In this document: piece by piece, positions 42,101 through 53,014 of the stretch
How positions within the stretch are numbered: position 1 is the stretch's first letter
How the letters are laid out: the number at the start of each line of letters is the position of its first letter
Assembly: GCA_963680875.1 (NCBI GenBank)
Contig: OY804585.1
Span: forward strand, 48,345,085-48,409,084
Reading direction: 5' to 3'
Origin: Bathymodiolus brooksi
Taxonomy: Eukaryota; Mollusca; Bivalvia; Mytilida; Modiolidae
Length of the DNA: 64,000 bases
The notes under the pieces: model-generated
The model's database searches: none
What the model was told of the DNA's origin: nothing
The model's input: the letters and a program-made list of their open reading frames with translations, nothing else
Made by a program: the position numbers and the translations under genes

Positions 42101-42822
42101 GTTTATGGTTCTTATGAAGGGTAAGCAGTTCCTGGTTATTATGAAGAGTATGCAGTTCCTGGTTCTTATGAAGGGTAAGAACTTCCTGGTTCTTATGAAA
42201 GGTATGTAGTTCCTGGTTCTTATGAAGGGTAAGCAGTTCCTGGTTCTTATGAAGGGTAAGCAGTTTATGGTTCTTATGAAGGGTAAGCAGTTCTGGTTCT
42301 TATGAAGGGTAAGCAGTTCCTGGTTCTTATGAAGGGTATACAGTTCCTGTTACTTATGAAGGGTATGCAGTTCCTGGTTTTTATGAAGGGTAAGCAGTTT
42401 CTTGTTCTTATGAAGGGTATGCAGTTCCTGGTTCTTATGAAGGGTATGCAGTTCCTGGTTCTTATGAAGGGTAAGAAGTTCCTGGTTCTTATGAAAGGTA
42501 TGGAGTTCCTTGTTCTTTGGAAGGGTATGCAGTTCCTGGTTCTTATGAAGGGTAAGCAGTTCCTGGTTCTTATGAAGGGTAAGCAGTTCCTGGTTCTTGT
42601 GAAGGGTATGCAGTTCCTGGTTCTTATGAAGGGTATGCAGTTCCTGGTTCTTATGAAGGGTATGAAGTTCATGGTTATTATGAAGGGTATGAAGTTCCTG
42701 GTACTTATGAAGGGTATGCAGTTCCTGGTTCTTATGAAGGGTATGAAGTTCCTGGTTCTTATGAAGGGTATGAAGTTCCTGGTTCTTATGAAGGGTATGA
42801 CGTTCCTGGTACTTATGAAGGG
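36188..42822. repeat. 27-bp array, large block 2 (6.63 kb)
   Basis: This is a tandem copy of block 1. The junction lies where GACGTTCCTGGTACTTATG is followed by AAGGGTAAGCAG at 36,188. At the matching end, near 42,822, the same motif is followed by AAGGGTATGCAG instead. Only scattered differences were noticed, for example ATGCAATTCC near 37,752 against ATGCAGTTCC near 29,607, and one Ser-to-Phe change in a minus frame. The duplication is therefore recent or an assembly duplicate. Confidence 0.82.
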
Positions 42823-45307
42823 TATGCAGTTCCTGGTTCTTATGAAGGGTATGCAGTTCCTGGTACTTATGAAGGGTATGCAGTTCCTGGTTCCTATGAA
42901 AGGTATGCAGTTCCAGGTTCTTATGAAGGGTATGAAGTTCCTGGTTCTTATGAAGTGTATGAAGTTCCTGGTACTTATGAAGGGTATACAGTTCCTGGTT
43001 CTTATGAAGGGTATGAAGTTCCTGGTTCTTATGAAGGGTATGAAGTTCCTGGTTTTTATGAAGGGTATGCAGTTCCTGGTTCTTATGAAGGGTATGCAGT
43101 TCCTGGTCCTTATGAAGGGTAAGCACTTTCTTGTTCTTATGAAGGGTATGCAGTTCCTGGTTCTTATGAAGGGTATGCAGTTCCTGGTTCTTATGAAGGG
43201 TAAGAAGTTCCTGGTTCTTATGAAAGGTATGCAGTTCCTGGTTCTTATGAAGGGTATGCAGTTCCTGGTTCTTATGAAGGGTAAGCAGTTCCTGGTTATT
43301 ATGAAGGGTAAGCAGTACCTGGTTCTTGTGAAGGGTATGCAGTTCCTGGTTCTTATGAAGGGTATGCAGTTCCTGGTTCTTATGAAGGGTATGAAGTTCA
43401 TGGTTCTTATGAAGGGTATGAAGTTCCTTGTACTTATGAAGGGTATGCAGTTCCTGGTTCTTATGGAGGGTATGAAGTTCCTGGTTCTTATGAAGGGTAT
43501 GCAGTTCCTGGTTCCTTTTAAGGGTAAGGAGTTCCTGGTTCTTATGAAGGGTATGCAGTTCCTGATTTTTATGAAGGGTATGCAGTTTATGGTTCTTATG
43601 AAGGGTAAGCAGTTCCTGGTTATTATGAAGAGTATGCAGTTCCTGGTTCTTATGAAGGGTAATAAGTTCCTGGTTCTTATGAAAGGTATGCAGTTCCTGG
43701 TTCTTATGAAGGGTATGCAGTTCCTGGTTCTTAGGAAGGGTAAGCAGTTCCTGGTTCTTATGAAGGATAAGCATTCCTGGTTCTTGTGAAGGGTATGCAG
43801 TTCCTGGTTCCTATGAAGGGTATGCAGTTCCTGGTATTAATGAAGGGTATGCAGTTCCTGGTTCTTATGAAGGGTGTGATGTTCCTGGTACTTATGCAGG
43901 GTAAGCAGGTCCTGGTTCTTATGAAGGGTATGCCGTTCCTGGTACTTATGAAGGGTATGAAGTTCCTGGTTCTTATGAAGGGTAAGCAGTTCCTGGTTCT
44001 TTTGAAGGGTAAGCAGTTCCTGGTTCTTATGAAGGGTATACAGTTCTTGGTTCATATGAAGGGTAAGCAGTTCCTGGTTCTTTTTAAGGGTATGCAGTTC
44101 CTGGTTCCTATGAAGGGTATGCAGTTCCTGGTTCTTATGAAGGGTATGAAGTTCCTGGTTCTTATGAAGTGTATGAAGTTCCTGGTACTTATGAAGGGTA
44201 TACAGTTCCTAGTTCTTATGAAGGGCATGCAGTTCCTGGTTCTTATGAAGGGTATGAAGTTCCTGGTTTTTATGAAGGGTATGCAGTTCCTGGTTCTTAT
44301 GAAGGGTATGCAGTTCTTGGTACTTATGAAGGGTAAGCAGTTTCTTGTTCTTATGAATGGTATACAGTTCCTGGTTCATATGAAGGGTAAGCAGTTCCTG
44401 GTTCTTTTGAAGGGTATGCAGTTCCTTGTTCCTATGAAGGGTATGCAGTTCCTGGTTCTTATGAAGTGTATGAAGTTCCTGGTACTTATGAAGGGTATAC
44501 AGTTTCTGGTTCTTATGAAGGGTATGAAGTTCCTGGTTCTTATGAAGGCATGCAGTTCCTGGTTCTTATGAAGGGTATGCAGTTCCTGGTTCTTATGAAG
44601 GGTATGCAGTTACTGGTTCTTGTGAAGGGTAAGAAGTTCCTGGTTCTTATGAAAGGTATGCAGTTCCTGGTTCTTATGAAGGGTATGCAGTTCCTGATTC
44701 TTATGAAGGGTAAGCAGTGCCTGGTTCTTATGAAGGGTAAGCAGTTCCTGGTTCTTGTGAAGGGTATGCAGTTCCTGGTTCTTATGAAGGGTATGCAGTT
44801 CCTGGTTCTTATGAAGGGTATGAAGTTCATGGTTCTTATGAAGGGTGAGAAGTTCCTGGTACTTATGAAGGGTATGCAGTTCCTGGTTCTTATGAAGGGT
44901 ATGAAGTTCCTGATTCTTATGAAGGGTATGAAGTTCCTGGTTCTAATGAAGGGTATGAAGTTCCTGGTTCTTATGAAGGGTATACAGTTCCTTGTTCTTA
45001 TGAAGGGTATGCAGTTCCTGGTACTTATGAAGGGTATGCAGTTCCTGATTCCTATGAAGGGTATGCAGTTCCTGGTACTTATGAAGGGTATGCAGTTCCT
45101 GGTTCTTATGAAGGGTATGCAGTTCCTGGTTCTTATGAAGGGTATGCAGTTCCTGGTTCATATAAAGGGTAAGCAGTTCCTGGTTCTTTGGAAGGGTATG
45201 CAGTTCCTGGTTCTTATGAAGGGTAAGCAGTTCCTGGTTCTTTTGTAAGGTATGCAGTTCCTGGTTCTCATGAAGGGCATGCAGTTTCTGGTTCTTATGA
45301 ATGGTAA

Positions 45308-46850
45308 TCAGTTCCTGGTACTTATGAAGGGTATGCAGTTCCTGGTTCTTATGAAGGATAAGCAGTTCCTGGTTCTTATGAAGGGTAAGCAGTTCCTGGT
45401 TCTTATGAAGAGTAAGCAGTTCCCGGTTCTTATGAAGGGTAAGCAGTTCCTGGTTCTTATGAAGGGTAAGCAGTTTATGGTTCTTATGAAGGGTAAGCAG
45501 TTCTGGTTCTTATGAAGGGTAAGCAGTTCCTGGTTCTTATGAAGGGTATGCAGTTCCTGGTTCTTATGAAGGGTAATCAGTTCCTGGTTCTTATGAAGGG
45601 TAATCAGTTCCTGGTGCGTATGAAAGGTAAGCAGTTCCTGGTTCTTATTCAGGGTATGCAGTTCCTGGTTCTGATGCAGGGTAAGCAGTTCCTGGTTCTT
45701 ATGAAGGGTAAGCAGTGCCTGGTTCTTATGAAGGGTAAGCAGTTCCTGGTTCTGATGAAGGGTATGCAGTTCCTGGTTCTTATGAAGGATAAGCAGTTCC
45801 TGGTTCTTATGAAGGGTATGCAGTTCCTGGTTCTTATGAAGGGTATGCAGTTCCTGGTACTTATGAAGGGTATGCAGTTCCTGGTTCTTATGAAGGGTAT
45901 GAAGTTCCTGGTTCTTATGAAGGGTATGAAGTTCCTGGTTCTTATGAAGGGTATGAAGTTCCTGGTACTTATGAAGGGTATACAGTTCCTTGTTCTTATG
46001 AAGGGTATGCAGTTCCTGGTACTTATGAAGGGTATGCAGTTCCTGGTTCTTATGAAGGGTATGCAGTTCCTGGTTCTTTTGAAGGGTATGCAGTTCCTGG
46101 TTCATATAAAGGGTAAGCAGTTCCTGGTTCTTTGGAAGGGTATGCAGTTCCTGGTTCTTATGAAGGGTAATCAGTTCCTGGTTCTTATGAAGGGTAAGCA
46201 GTTCCTGGTTGTTTTGAAAGGTATGCAGTTCCTGGTTCTCATGAAGGGCATGCAGTTCCTGGTTCTTATGAAGGGTAAGCAGTTCCTGGTTCTTATGAAG
46301 GGTAAGCAGTTCCTGGTTCTTATGAAGAGTAAGCAGTTCCCGGTTCTTATGAAGGGTAAGCAGTTCCTGGTTCTTATGAAGGGTAAGCAGTTTATGGTTC
46401 CTATGAAGGGTAAGCAGTTCTGGTTCTTATGAAGGGTAAGCAGTTCCTGGTTCTTATGAAGGGTATGCAGTTCCTGGTTCTTATGAAGGGTAATCAGTTC
46501 CTGGTTCTTATGAAGGGTAATCAGTTCCTGGTGCGTATGAAGGGTAAGCAGTTCCTGGTTCTTATTCAGGGTATGCAGTTCCTGGTTCTGATGTAGGGTA
46601 AGCAGTTCCTGGTTCTTATGAAGGGTAAGCAGTTCCTGGTTCTTATGAAGGATAAGCAATTCCTGGTTCTTATGAAGGGTAAGCAGTGCCTGGTTCTTAT
46701 GAAGGGTAAGCAGTTCCTGGTTCTGATGAAGGGTATGCAGTTCCTGGTTCTTATGAAGGATAAGCAGTTCCTGGTTCTTATGAAGGGTATGCAGTTCCTG
46801 GTTCTTATGAAGGGTAAGCAGTTCCTGGTACTTATGAAGGGTAAGCAGTT
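45308..46850. repeat. 917-bp duplication near the right end of the 27-bp array
   Basis: The unusual unit run with AAGAGTAAGCAG followed by CAGTTCCCGG at 45,411 recurs at 46,328, a shift of 917 bp, which is 34 units less one base. Neighbouring landmarks, such as the GGTGCGTATGAA unit at about 45,613 and 46,530, and the TTATTCAGGG unit, follow at the same shift. Confidence 0.75.
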
Positions 46851-47000
46851 CCTGGTTCTTATGAAGGGTATGCAGTTCTTGGTTCTTATGAAGGGTAATC
46901 AGTTCCTGGTTCTTATGAAGGGTATGCAGCTCCTGGTTCTTATGAAGGGTAAGCAGTTCCTGGTTTTTAAGAAGGGTAAGCAGTTCGTGATTCTTATGAA

Positions 47001-48280
47001 ACAAACACCGTGTTACTCGTAATCAAGTAAGGTAAAAGTCTTCTCGAAGATAGAGGAAGAAAACATCTCCTTATAATTATCTGGTGAGCTATCCAAGCCT
47101 CAACCATGTCTTAAAATATTCACTTCAATGTGATTGTAGCTAAGGACGATGTTTTAGGGGCCTTATCTGCAGGAACATTAACATAGTTGTCGTAAATGGT
47201 ATTCAGGGCTTACACAACATCAGGAATTTTTAATACACACGTTGGCCTTGTTCTCATTGACTTTTTGATGTTGCTGATTCAAATTTGAATCATTGTTTTC
47301 ACATCTTTAACACATTCTGGAAGATATCAAGATCGACATCAATCTAATTAAAATTAGATCCTGAATTGCTTTTTCCTTTTCTGATACCAGAAAAAAGGGG
47401 GCAATTCAAGATATAATTCTAATTAGATTGGATCGGCACTTGATATCCGTCATATCAATTCTTCCTGTCCATCAAATGTAAAAGGGGCGGAACACGCGGT
47501 CATTTGTTTGGAAGATTTTGTAGCTGTTTTTGTATTACAGCATATGCAAACTAGGCAGCTTGAAATATATGCCACTGTTTCACAGCAGTGAGATGAAAAG
47601 TCACGTCCTGACCCCAGACAATGTTCATTGATCAATTTGTCAATGGTCGAATAGTGTCGATGAGAAATACTTTCTTACTTGCTACAAAAATAATTTGAAT
47701 TATTCAACAATTGCACAAAACGTCTTTACAGTATGAATGAATATTATGTAGATAAGGATTGGAAATGGAGATATTGTAAGTGTGATTATATTTTACAAGG
47801 TTTGACCTGAAAAAAGTGATCCAATATTAACTCATGTTTTATGAAACACAAGCTTTTTACTTGTGCTGTACTGGTAGTAATATATACATTTCGCGTAAAT
47901 CGAAAACTAAAATATCACTTTGTGCCAATGTTAGGATACACAAGATGAAGAAAAACAAAACAAAGCAAAAACCATACAAAAAATACCCCCAAAAATACCA
48001 CGCAATTTTTTAGCCTTATTATTTGATGTTAAATAACGGGAATTATATAACCAACAATTAAGTTGCATGGAGTGAAATTGACATCGCAATTAAACACGTT
48101 TAAACTCTGGCATTACCTGTGTGTACCAATGTAAACCCTCACTGAATGTTTTCAGGAAACAATTGTTTTGTCATTATGCAATGCGCCATTGAATAAATTT
48201 GGAAATTGAATATCGCGTGATATCCTAAAATAACAATTCACATGAGAAGTTGATAATCATAAGTTTGTTTCTTTGTCTGA
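47001..48280. other. Non-coding spacer right of the 27-bp array
   Basis: Unique-looking AT-rich sequence with one foldback hairpin, annotated separately. The minus-strand frame at 47,450-47,635 is short, has no domain signal and overlaps nothing recognisable. No gene is called. Confidence 0.65.
47322..47448. repeat. Foldback hairpin 1 (about 48-nt arms)
   Basis: The left arm (47,322-47,369) includes GATATCAAG, CAATCTAATTAAAATTAGAT and GAATTGC. The right arm (47,401-47,448) is its imperfect reverse complement, with GCAATTCAAG, CTAATTAGATTG and CTTGATATC. The loop is about 31 bases. The size and form fit a MITE-like foldback element. No target-site duplication is evident. Confidence 0.65.
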
Positions 48281-48380
48281 TGGTGTTTAACGCCACTTTC
48301 AACAATATGTCAGTTATATCGTGGCGGTCAGTTGTATTGGTGGAGGAGACCGGAGTACCCGGAGAAAACCACCAACCTGA
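48281..48380 (-). mobile_element. V-core SINE, 3' part (minus strand)
   Basis: On the plus strand it reads GGTGTTTAACGCCACTTTC, then GTGGCGGTCAG, then TGGTGGAGGAGACCGGAGTA, then CCCGGAGAAAACCACC. This is the reverse complement of the V block and 3' tail of the copy at 22,801. The tRNA-like head is absent, so the copy is 5'-truncated. Confidence 0.75.
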
Positions 48381-48992
48381 TAATCATAAGAGAAATAACT
48401 TTACTCTATATAACCAGATATTTCCTTACTTTGTTTTCGAGACAACCGGATTGCCGACTGTCTTCAGGTTTTCATACTGATTATATAACTAAAATTATTA
48501 TACTATTCAACTGTCATCGATGGACAACATTCTCACCCAAAGAATTGTTTGGTATTCACATACTTTAATATAAAACAACACATGCATCATTATTGCTCAT
48601 TACGGTTTTCGTTTGAAATTCAAGGCACATTCATTCATCCTAAACGAAACATCCATTTATGATCTTTCCCAAAGAAAATGTGCACTATTCTCCACGGCTG
48701 CCGCGGTAGATGTCATTAAGCGAATGGCTATACTCAATTTCAAATGGATGTTGGAAAAGGTCTTAATTGTATAACCATGTGAAATGCGAAAAATTGAAGC
48801 ATTCCCATATCCATAACTCCAAGTGAACTTCAATAAATATCGACATATTACAACTTGTTCTGGATTATTGCCCAAACACATTAAACACAGATGTCTATCA
48901 AATTTGAAATGCTTGATTGTCACCCTATAGAAATTTCCATGTTTTTTTGTCCATTTTTCTGCATCATATTATTGTTCACCGCTGTTGTCACA

Positions 48993-49322
48993 TCATCATC
49001 GGTGGTGTAATGGTTAGCGTGTTCACCTCCAGTTCAGTAGATCATGGGTTCGAACACCCAGCGGGTCAAACTAAAGACTATGAAATTGGTATTTGTTGCT
49101 TCTTCGATATTCACACAGTATTAATGAGAAAGAGCAAAAACTGATTGGCTCGGAATCAGGGTAATGTGTACGATTGGAGCGATATTTCTACCCGCGGTCT
49201 GTTGGTTGAGTGAGCTAGCAGTACAAAAAGCCAACTAAGAGTTGGTCATCATCATAATTATAATTATAATTATCATCGCATCATCGAAATGTAGCTTGTT
49301 CTCTCCATGATATATCTGAAAA
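48993..49322 (+). mobile_element. tRNA-headed SINE family A, fullest plus-strand copy
   Basis: A tRNA-like head (49,001-49,060) carries an A-box-like TGGTGTAATGG and a B box GGGTTCGAACACC. The body follows (AAGAGCAAAAACTGATTGGC, CTCGGAATCAGGGTAA, GTGAGCTAGCA) with a 3' part CTTGTTCTCTCCATGATAT. A short ATAATT/CATC microsatellite lies inside at about 49,245-49,287. The head most resembles tRNA-Glu/Asp-type heads by its GTGG.(C/G)TA.TGGTTAG string. It is not a working tRNA gene, because no acceptor stem can be formed around it. Confidence 0.78.
49003..49057 (+). promoter_or_regulatory. RNA polymerase III internal promoter (A and B boxes) of SINE A
   Basis: The A-box-like TGGTGTAATGG (about 49,003-49,013) and the B box GGTTCGAACAC (49,047-49,057) are 34 bases apart, the normal spacing in tRNA genes. 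They mark the promoter inherited by the SINE. Activity cannot be judged from sequence. Confidence 0.65.
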
Positions 49323-49923
49323 AATTGTTCTTTTGGCTTTAAACAGCAATCACTCGTTTACTAATAATACATTAATAATACAGGATGTCTTTCTCATTTG
49401 ATGCATTTGATTGCAACCACAAGGAGACACCATTGTATGTGAATGACATTTTTTACAGTACGTATCTTTCATCTTAATGGTTGTAGTAAGAAAGCAACAA
49501 GGATACCATGTTGAAAAAACACAGTAACAAAAAAACACCACGGACTTCATGAAAATCTCTCGCGCTTACGAAGGGAAAACAGTTCTTGCTTCTTCTTACA
49601 AGACACGCTCTGTGTTACTCATTGGCAATTTGTATTCAAATAACATTGAATGACAAAATTTCATAACAAATCTTCAGTAATTTATTCGTAATCACTATAT
49701 TATTAGCTGAGTTTCAACAACGAACATATTTTCCGACAGTTTCATGAACAATTAATATATTTTATAAATTAACATATCAGAAACAATTATAATGTTGACA
49801 TAACATGATAAACTGATAAATGTCCGATGATAAAATGCAATGAATAACATTTAGTCGTTATCATTACAAGCAGTGAAAGTTTCGTAAAATATCATGAAAA
49901 AAGTCTTACCGTTGACTGTGTAA
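49323..49923. other. Non-coding spacer
   Basis: AT-rich sequence without a recognisable gene. It contains the single sequence resembling the end of the 27-bp array at 49,561-49,625, listed separately. The minus-strand frame 49,350-49,550 has no domain signal. Confidence 0.6.
49561..49625 (+). repeat. Isolated 27-bp-unit-like sequence with array-end-like flank
   Basis: GAAGGGAAAACAGTTC followed by TTGCTTCTTCTTAC resembles one unit of the 27-bp array. It is followed by AAGACACGCTCTGTGTTACT, which resembles the sequence just past the array end (ACAAACACCGTGTTACTC at about 47,001). The match is imperfect, with a few mismatches and about three gap positions. It may be an unamplified relative of the array progenitor plus its right flank, or chance. 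Confidence 0.4.
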
Positions 49924-50445
49924 GGATAATAACAATATTACCGAACTCCGAACAATCTTACAAAGGGAAAGTCATAACTCATAATTATATAAACAGACAA
50001 AATCAGTCAACAACCGGAAAACTGTGAAAACCGTAATGACCCTGACTTGGTACAGGCATTTCTAAAGAAAGGGTGGGTTGAATCAGATTTTAAAGCGCCA
50101 AACCTCCCGCTCTCATTACGGTTCAAAGTCTCCGGCTGTCACTATAACAGTATTTAAATACAGGAACAAAATAGGTAAAATAGTTCTCAATACAGTACCA
50201 TATTCAGTGAATGTAAATGTCAAAAACAATTTTACGTCACACATTGATAAAAAAATATTTTTGACATTTTTATTGACTTCTTTATCTTTATACATTTTCA
50301 CTATATGAAAATGCATCGTGTATATAAAGGTAATAACAAAATTACCGAACTCCGAACAATCTTACAAAGGAAAAGTCAAAACTCATAATTATATAAACAG
50401 ACAAAATCAGTCAACAACCGGAAAACTGTGAAAACCGTAATCGTG
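49924..50445 (-). mobile_element. Penelope-element-like terminal repeat with partial tandem copy
   Basis: The stretch 49,924-50,318 is the reverse complement of 61,414-61,807, the sequence directly upstream of the Penelope-like frame at the window's right end. Shared landmarks include ATTACCGAACTCCGAACAAT, CAACAACCGGAAAACTGTG, GACTTGGTACAGGCATTTCT and CACTATATGAAAATGCATCG. A partial second copy of about 115 bp follows in the same orientation (50,329-50,445), about 405 bp from the first. Tandem partial copies of this kind are typical of Penelope-like elements (pseudo-LTRs). No coding part is attached here. Confidence 0.65.
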
Positions 50446-51955
50446 TGCCATAGTAAAACGTTGGTGGCGTATTTTAGAGCAAAGTTTCAAGTTTGCAGGG
50501 GTGCTCTGACTTCTAGAGTGAAGCAGTTGTGAAAATTATGTCTCGTCGGAAAGATAAATCAATATGCTAGCGAATGAACAACAAAGATTGTTTGAATGTG
50601 TGATTTTTTAATATTTTTTTCAAGCCTGAAACAGAACTGGTAGTGGCTTGGCTACGTTGGTCGTTGCATCCCTTGTTAGTATATATGGTATATAGACCGC
50701 GTGACCTCTATGAAAGCGATTCAAGCCCCTGTGGTCAATGCCTAGATAAATTAATTGAAAAAAACCCGTCTGTTTCTATTTTCTTTTTACGGAAAAATTG
50801 AACTGCAGTGCAAAAAAAACCCCACTTCATAAACAACAAACAAACACCTGAATTTCAGGAAAATATTGCATCATTTTCTTCTGTATAATGTTCGTCATGA
50901 CCATTTAATATAGCCAGTTTACGGCGGTTGTGCATTGAGGTTTTCTCCCATTGTTTAAGGCCATACGGTTCCCTTTGGATGCTTTTTTGTTGTTAGTGGA
51001 CACATATTCTACGATGAATTACAGCAAAGTAATGACTAAATCAAACGAAAATAATGTTATCTATGTTATACAAACTATGACTTCCATGAATTATTTTGAT
51101 TCTAATAGGAAAAATCTAACATATATTTTGAATGGAAGTCAGTAATAATGGAAATGCATGCAATAACAAAATTCACTAACCTTCTTGTTTACAGTAGTTT
51201 TCCTACATTGATAACTATACGGTGATGTTATTAAGTTACTGATATTTTCCAATTTGATGGCATTTTGCATTTAGCTACTTAGACAAGTAAAATGCTCACA
51301 AAATCGTAAAATAAATCAGTAACCAGCTAAGGGGAGTTTGTGTCAATGTCACCAGCGTTCCTTGTAAACTACGTCACCGGATAACGATAAATTACAAAAG
51401 TCGATAGATTGTTGTCTTAAGTATTTTTTCCGGAAAAAATTATATGTCAACAACAATGGTAAACAAATTATGTTTTTGTATGTAGTGGCACGATCCTACT
51501 GAATTAGATCATACATTGAGAACATTTTAAGAGTTGTCGGTGTCAATTGTGGATTTGACGGACTATTTTTTTAGCGGAAGGAATTTGAAAAGGGCATATA
51601 TTTCGTCATTTATTTGTATGTTTTCAAACTAGTGTGTACACGTTTGGAGAATTTCATAAGAATATGAATAACAGTACTGTTATTCCTTAAGTAATAAACT
51701 CATGTTTATTCTGGAGTTGGATAAACCGTCTTATCAGTAGACGACAAATATTATCACTAACCTTTTTTATCATTCAATTGCCTATTTGCTACATGACCAT
51801 AACCGACCTTCATATTCCTCAAAATTACCTACACGATGTATCTGTCATGTCTCGTTTATCTTATTGGTATTTAGCTACGTATGTTGGTGTCTAACACGAT
51901 TTACCATATTATGTAATTGTTCGTGCATGTCACCTAGTCACTTGTAGAAAACTTT
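50446..51955. other. Non-coding spacer, nothing recognised
   Basis: About 1.5 kb of AT-rich sequence. The plus frame at 50,951-51,145 is short and without domain signal. No repeat family shared with the rest of the window was noticed. Confidence 0.6.
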
Positions 51956-51959
51956 CTAG

Positions 51960-52120
51960 TTGGGTTCATACTGCTCAATCTTTGGTTTTCTGTGTATTGT
52001 TTTGTCGACCTTGTCGAACACATGTTTGTCATTTTGTCCTTTGCGTTTTGGTCCATGGTTTGTCTGTTCGTCCTCGATTTAGTACAGCTTCTGATTACCA
52101 TTTTGGTATCTTCAACCAAA
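51960..52120 (+). repeat. Dispersed mussel-type repeat, 3' piece
   Basis: It shares GATTTAGTACAGCTTCTGAT, TACCATTTTGGTATCTTCAA and the surrounding T- and G-rich text with the pieces at 20,030-20,360. It appears to be the 3' half of that family. Confidence 0.55.
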
Positions 52121-52450
52121 TCAAAATATGACACTCTATTATACTGTATTTATAATCAAATGACAAAGAAAACACATTATGTAAATTATGATCAAAACGT
52201 CAGACTGCAGTAGACTGTTGGTCCATGACTGTTTCTTTGGTGGTATTGCTTGGGGCTACTGGACGATTGCTAGAGTGTCCGTTAAGTTCCCGTCTCTGTG
52301 AAAATAAAATAAAATAACCTTTACTCATTATCATGAAAACTGTCATTGCTTATGTAATCTCTATTGATGTAAGTCATTATATCCCATATTTTACATAGTG
52401 AAGTGTAGATATGAATTAGATACAATTATTTTGGGCAATGGTTGATGGTT

Positions 52451-52655
52451 TGATGGCTTATGGTGTTTAATGCCACTTTCAACAATATTTCAGTTATATC
52501 TTTGCAGTCAGCTTTATTGATGGAGGAAACAGGCGTACCGGGAGAAAAAACACCGACCTGTCGCAAGTCACTGACAAACTTTATCACCTAATGTTGTATC
52601 GTGTAAACATCGCTTTGAACGGGCTTCGAATTCACAACTTTAGTGATTGCACAGG
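52451..52655 (-). mobile_element. V-core SINE (minus strand), 3' portion of a copy split by a nested insertion
   Basis: On the plus strand it reads GGTGTTTAATGCCACTTTC, TGATGGAGGAAACAGGCGTA, CGGGAGAAAAAACACC, then CGCAAGTCACTGACAAAC and a B-box-side remnant CTTCGAATTCACAAC. It stops at TGATTGCACAGG (52,644-52,655). The missing head segment reappears at 53,015, after the inserted SINE A. Confidence 0.8.
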
Positions 52656-53014
52656 AGTGAGTAAGGGAATGTTGTTTAACACCAATTCCACCTATATCAT
52701 GGCGAGAACAAGTTAATTATCAATGAGATGATGATGAGGTCCGCTTTGTTCTAGACCAACACGCTGAGTTGGATTTTCATAGTGCTAGCTCACTGAAACA
52801 ACAGTCCGCCTACAGACATGTCGCTCCACTTGGACACATTATTCTGATTCCGAGCTAGACAGTCTTTGTTCTTTCTCCTTAATGCTGTGTGCTTAGTGGA
52901 GAAACAACAAACACAAATTTTATAGTTTTTGATTTGACCCGATTGAGGCTCGAACCTACGATCTACCGCACTCGAGGCGAACACGCTAACCACTACGCGA
53001 CCGATGTGGTTGAT
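52656..53014 (-). mobile_element. tRNA-headed SINE family A inserted into the V-core SINE
   Basis: Read on the minus strand, it begins with a tRNA-like head. The A-box region is GGTCGCGTAGTGGTTAGCG and the B box GGTTCGAGCC (plus coordinates 52,947-52,956). It then runs through the family body (GAGAAAGAACAAAG, CTCGGAATCAG, GTGAGCTAGCAC) to a 3' end CGCCATGATATAGGTGG followed by GGTGTTAAACAAC. Perfect 12-bp copies of TGATTGCACAGG border it at 52,644-52,655 and 53,015-53,026, so this is a recognisable retroposition event with its target-site duplication. Confidence 0.85.
52947..53003 (-). promoter_or_regulatory. RNA polymerase III internal promoter of the inserted SINE A
   Basis: The minus-strand B box GGTTCGAGCC and an A-box-like GTCGCGTAGTGGTTAGCG are spaced as in tRNA genes. 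Confidence 0.6.

Larger units (their letters stand above)
23375..47000. repeat. 27-bp minisatellite array (about 875 copies)
   Basis: The unit runs GAAGGGTATGCAG, then TTCCTGG, then TTCTTAT. Common variants are GTAAGCAG, GTATGAAG, GTACTTAT and GTTCATATG. Being nine codons long, it gives open frames up to 549 codons in several frames on both strands: a KGMQFLVLM-type repeat in one plus frame, and IRTRNCIPF- and HKNQELHTL-type repeats on the minus strand. A second plus frame reads EGYAVPGSY/EGYEVPGTY, but the frequent GTAAG variant turns its Tyr codon TAT into a TAA stop. One-base deletions, often at CAGTTCTGG, move the frame regularly. The plus strand is G- and T-rich. The array ends at about 47,000. 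I treat it as non-coding. Confidence 0.96.

Noticed and set aside
49001..49072. Candidate tRNA gene
   Set aside because: A and B boxes are present, but the sequence around them cannot form a 7-bp acceptor stem, and the same head continues into a body shared by other copies. It is a SINE head.
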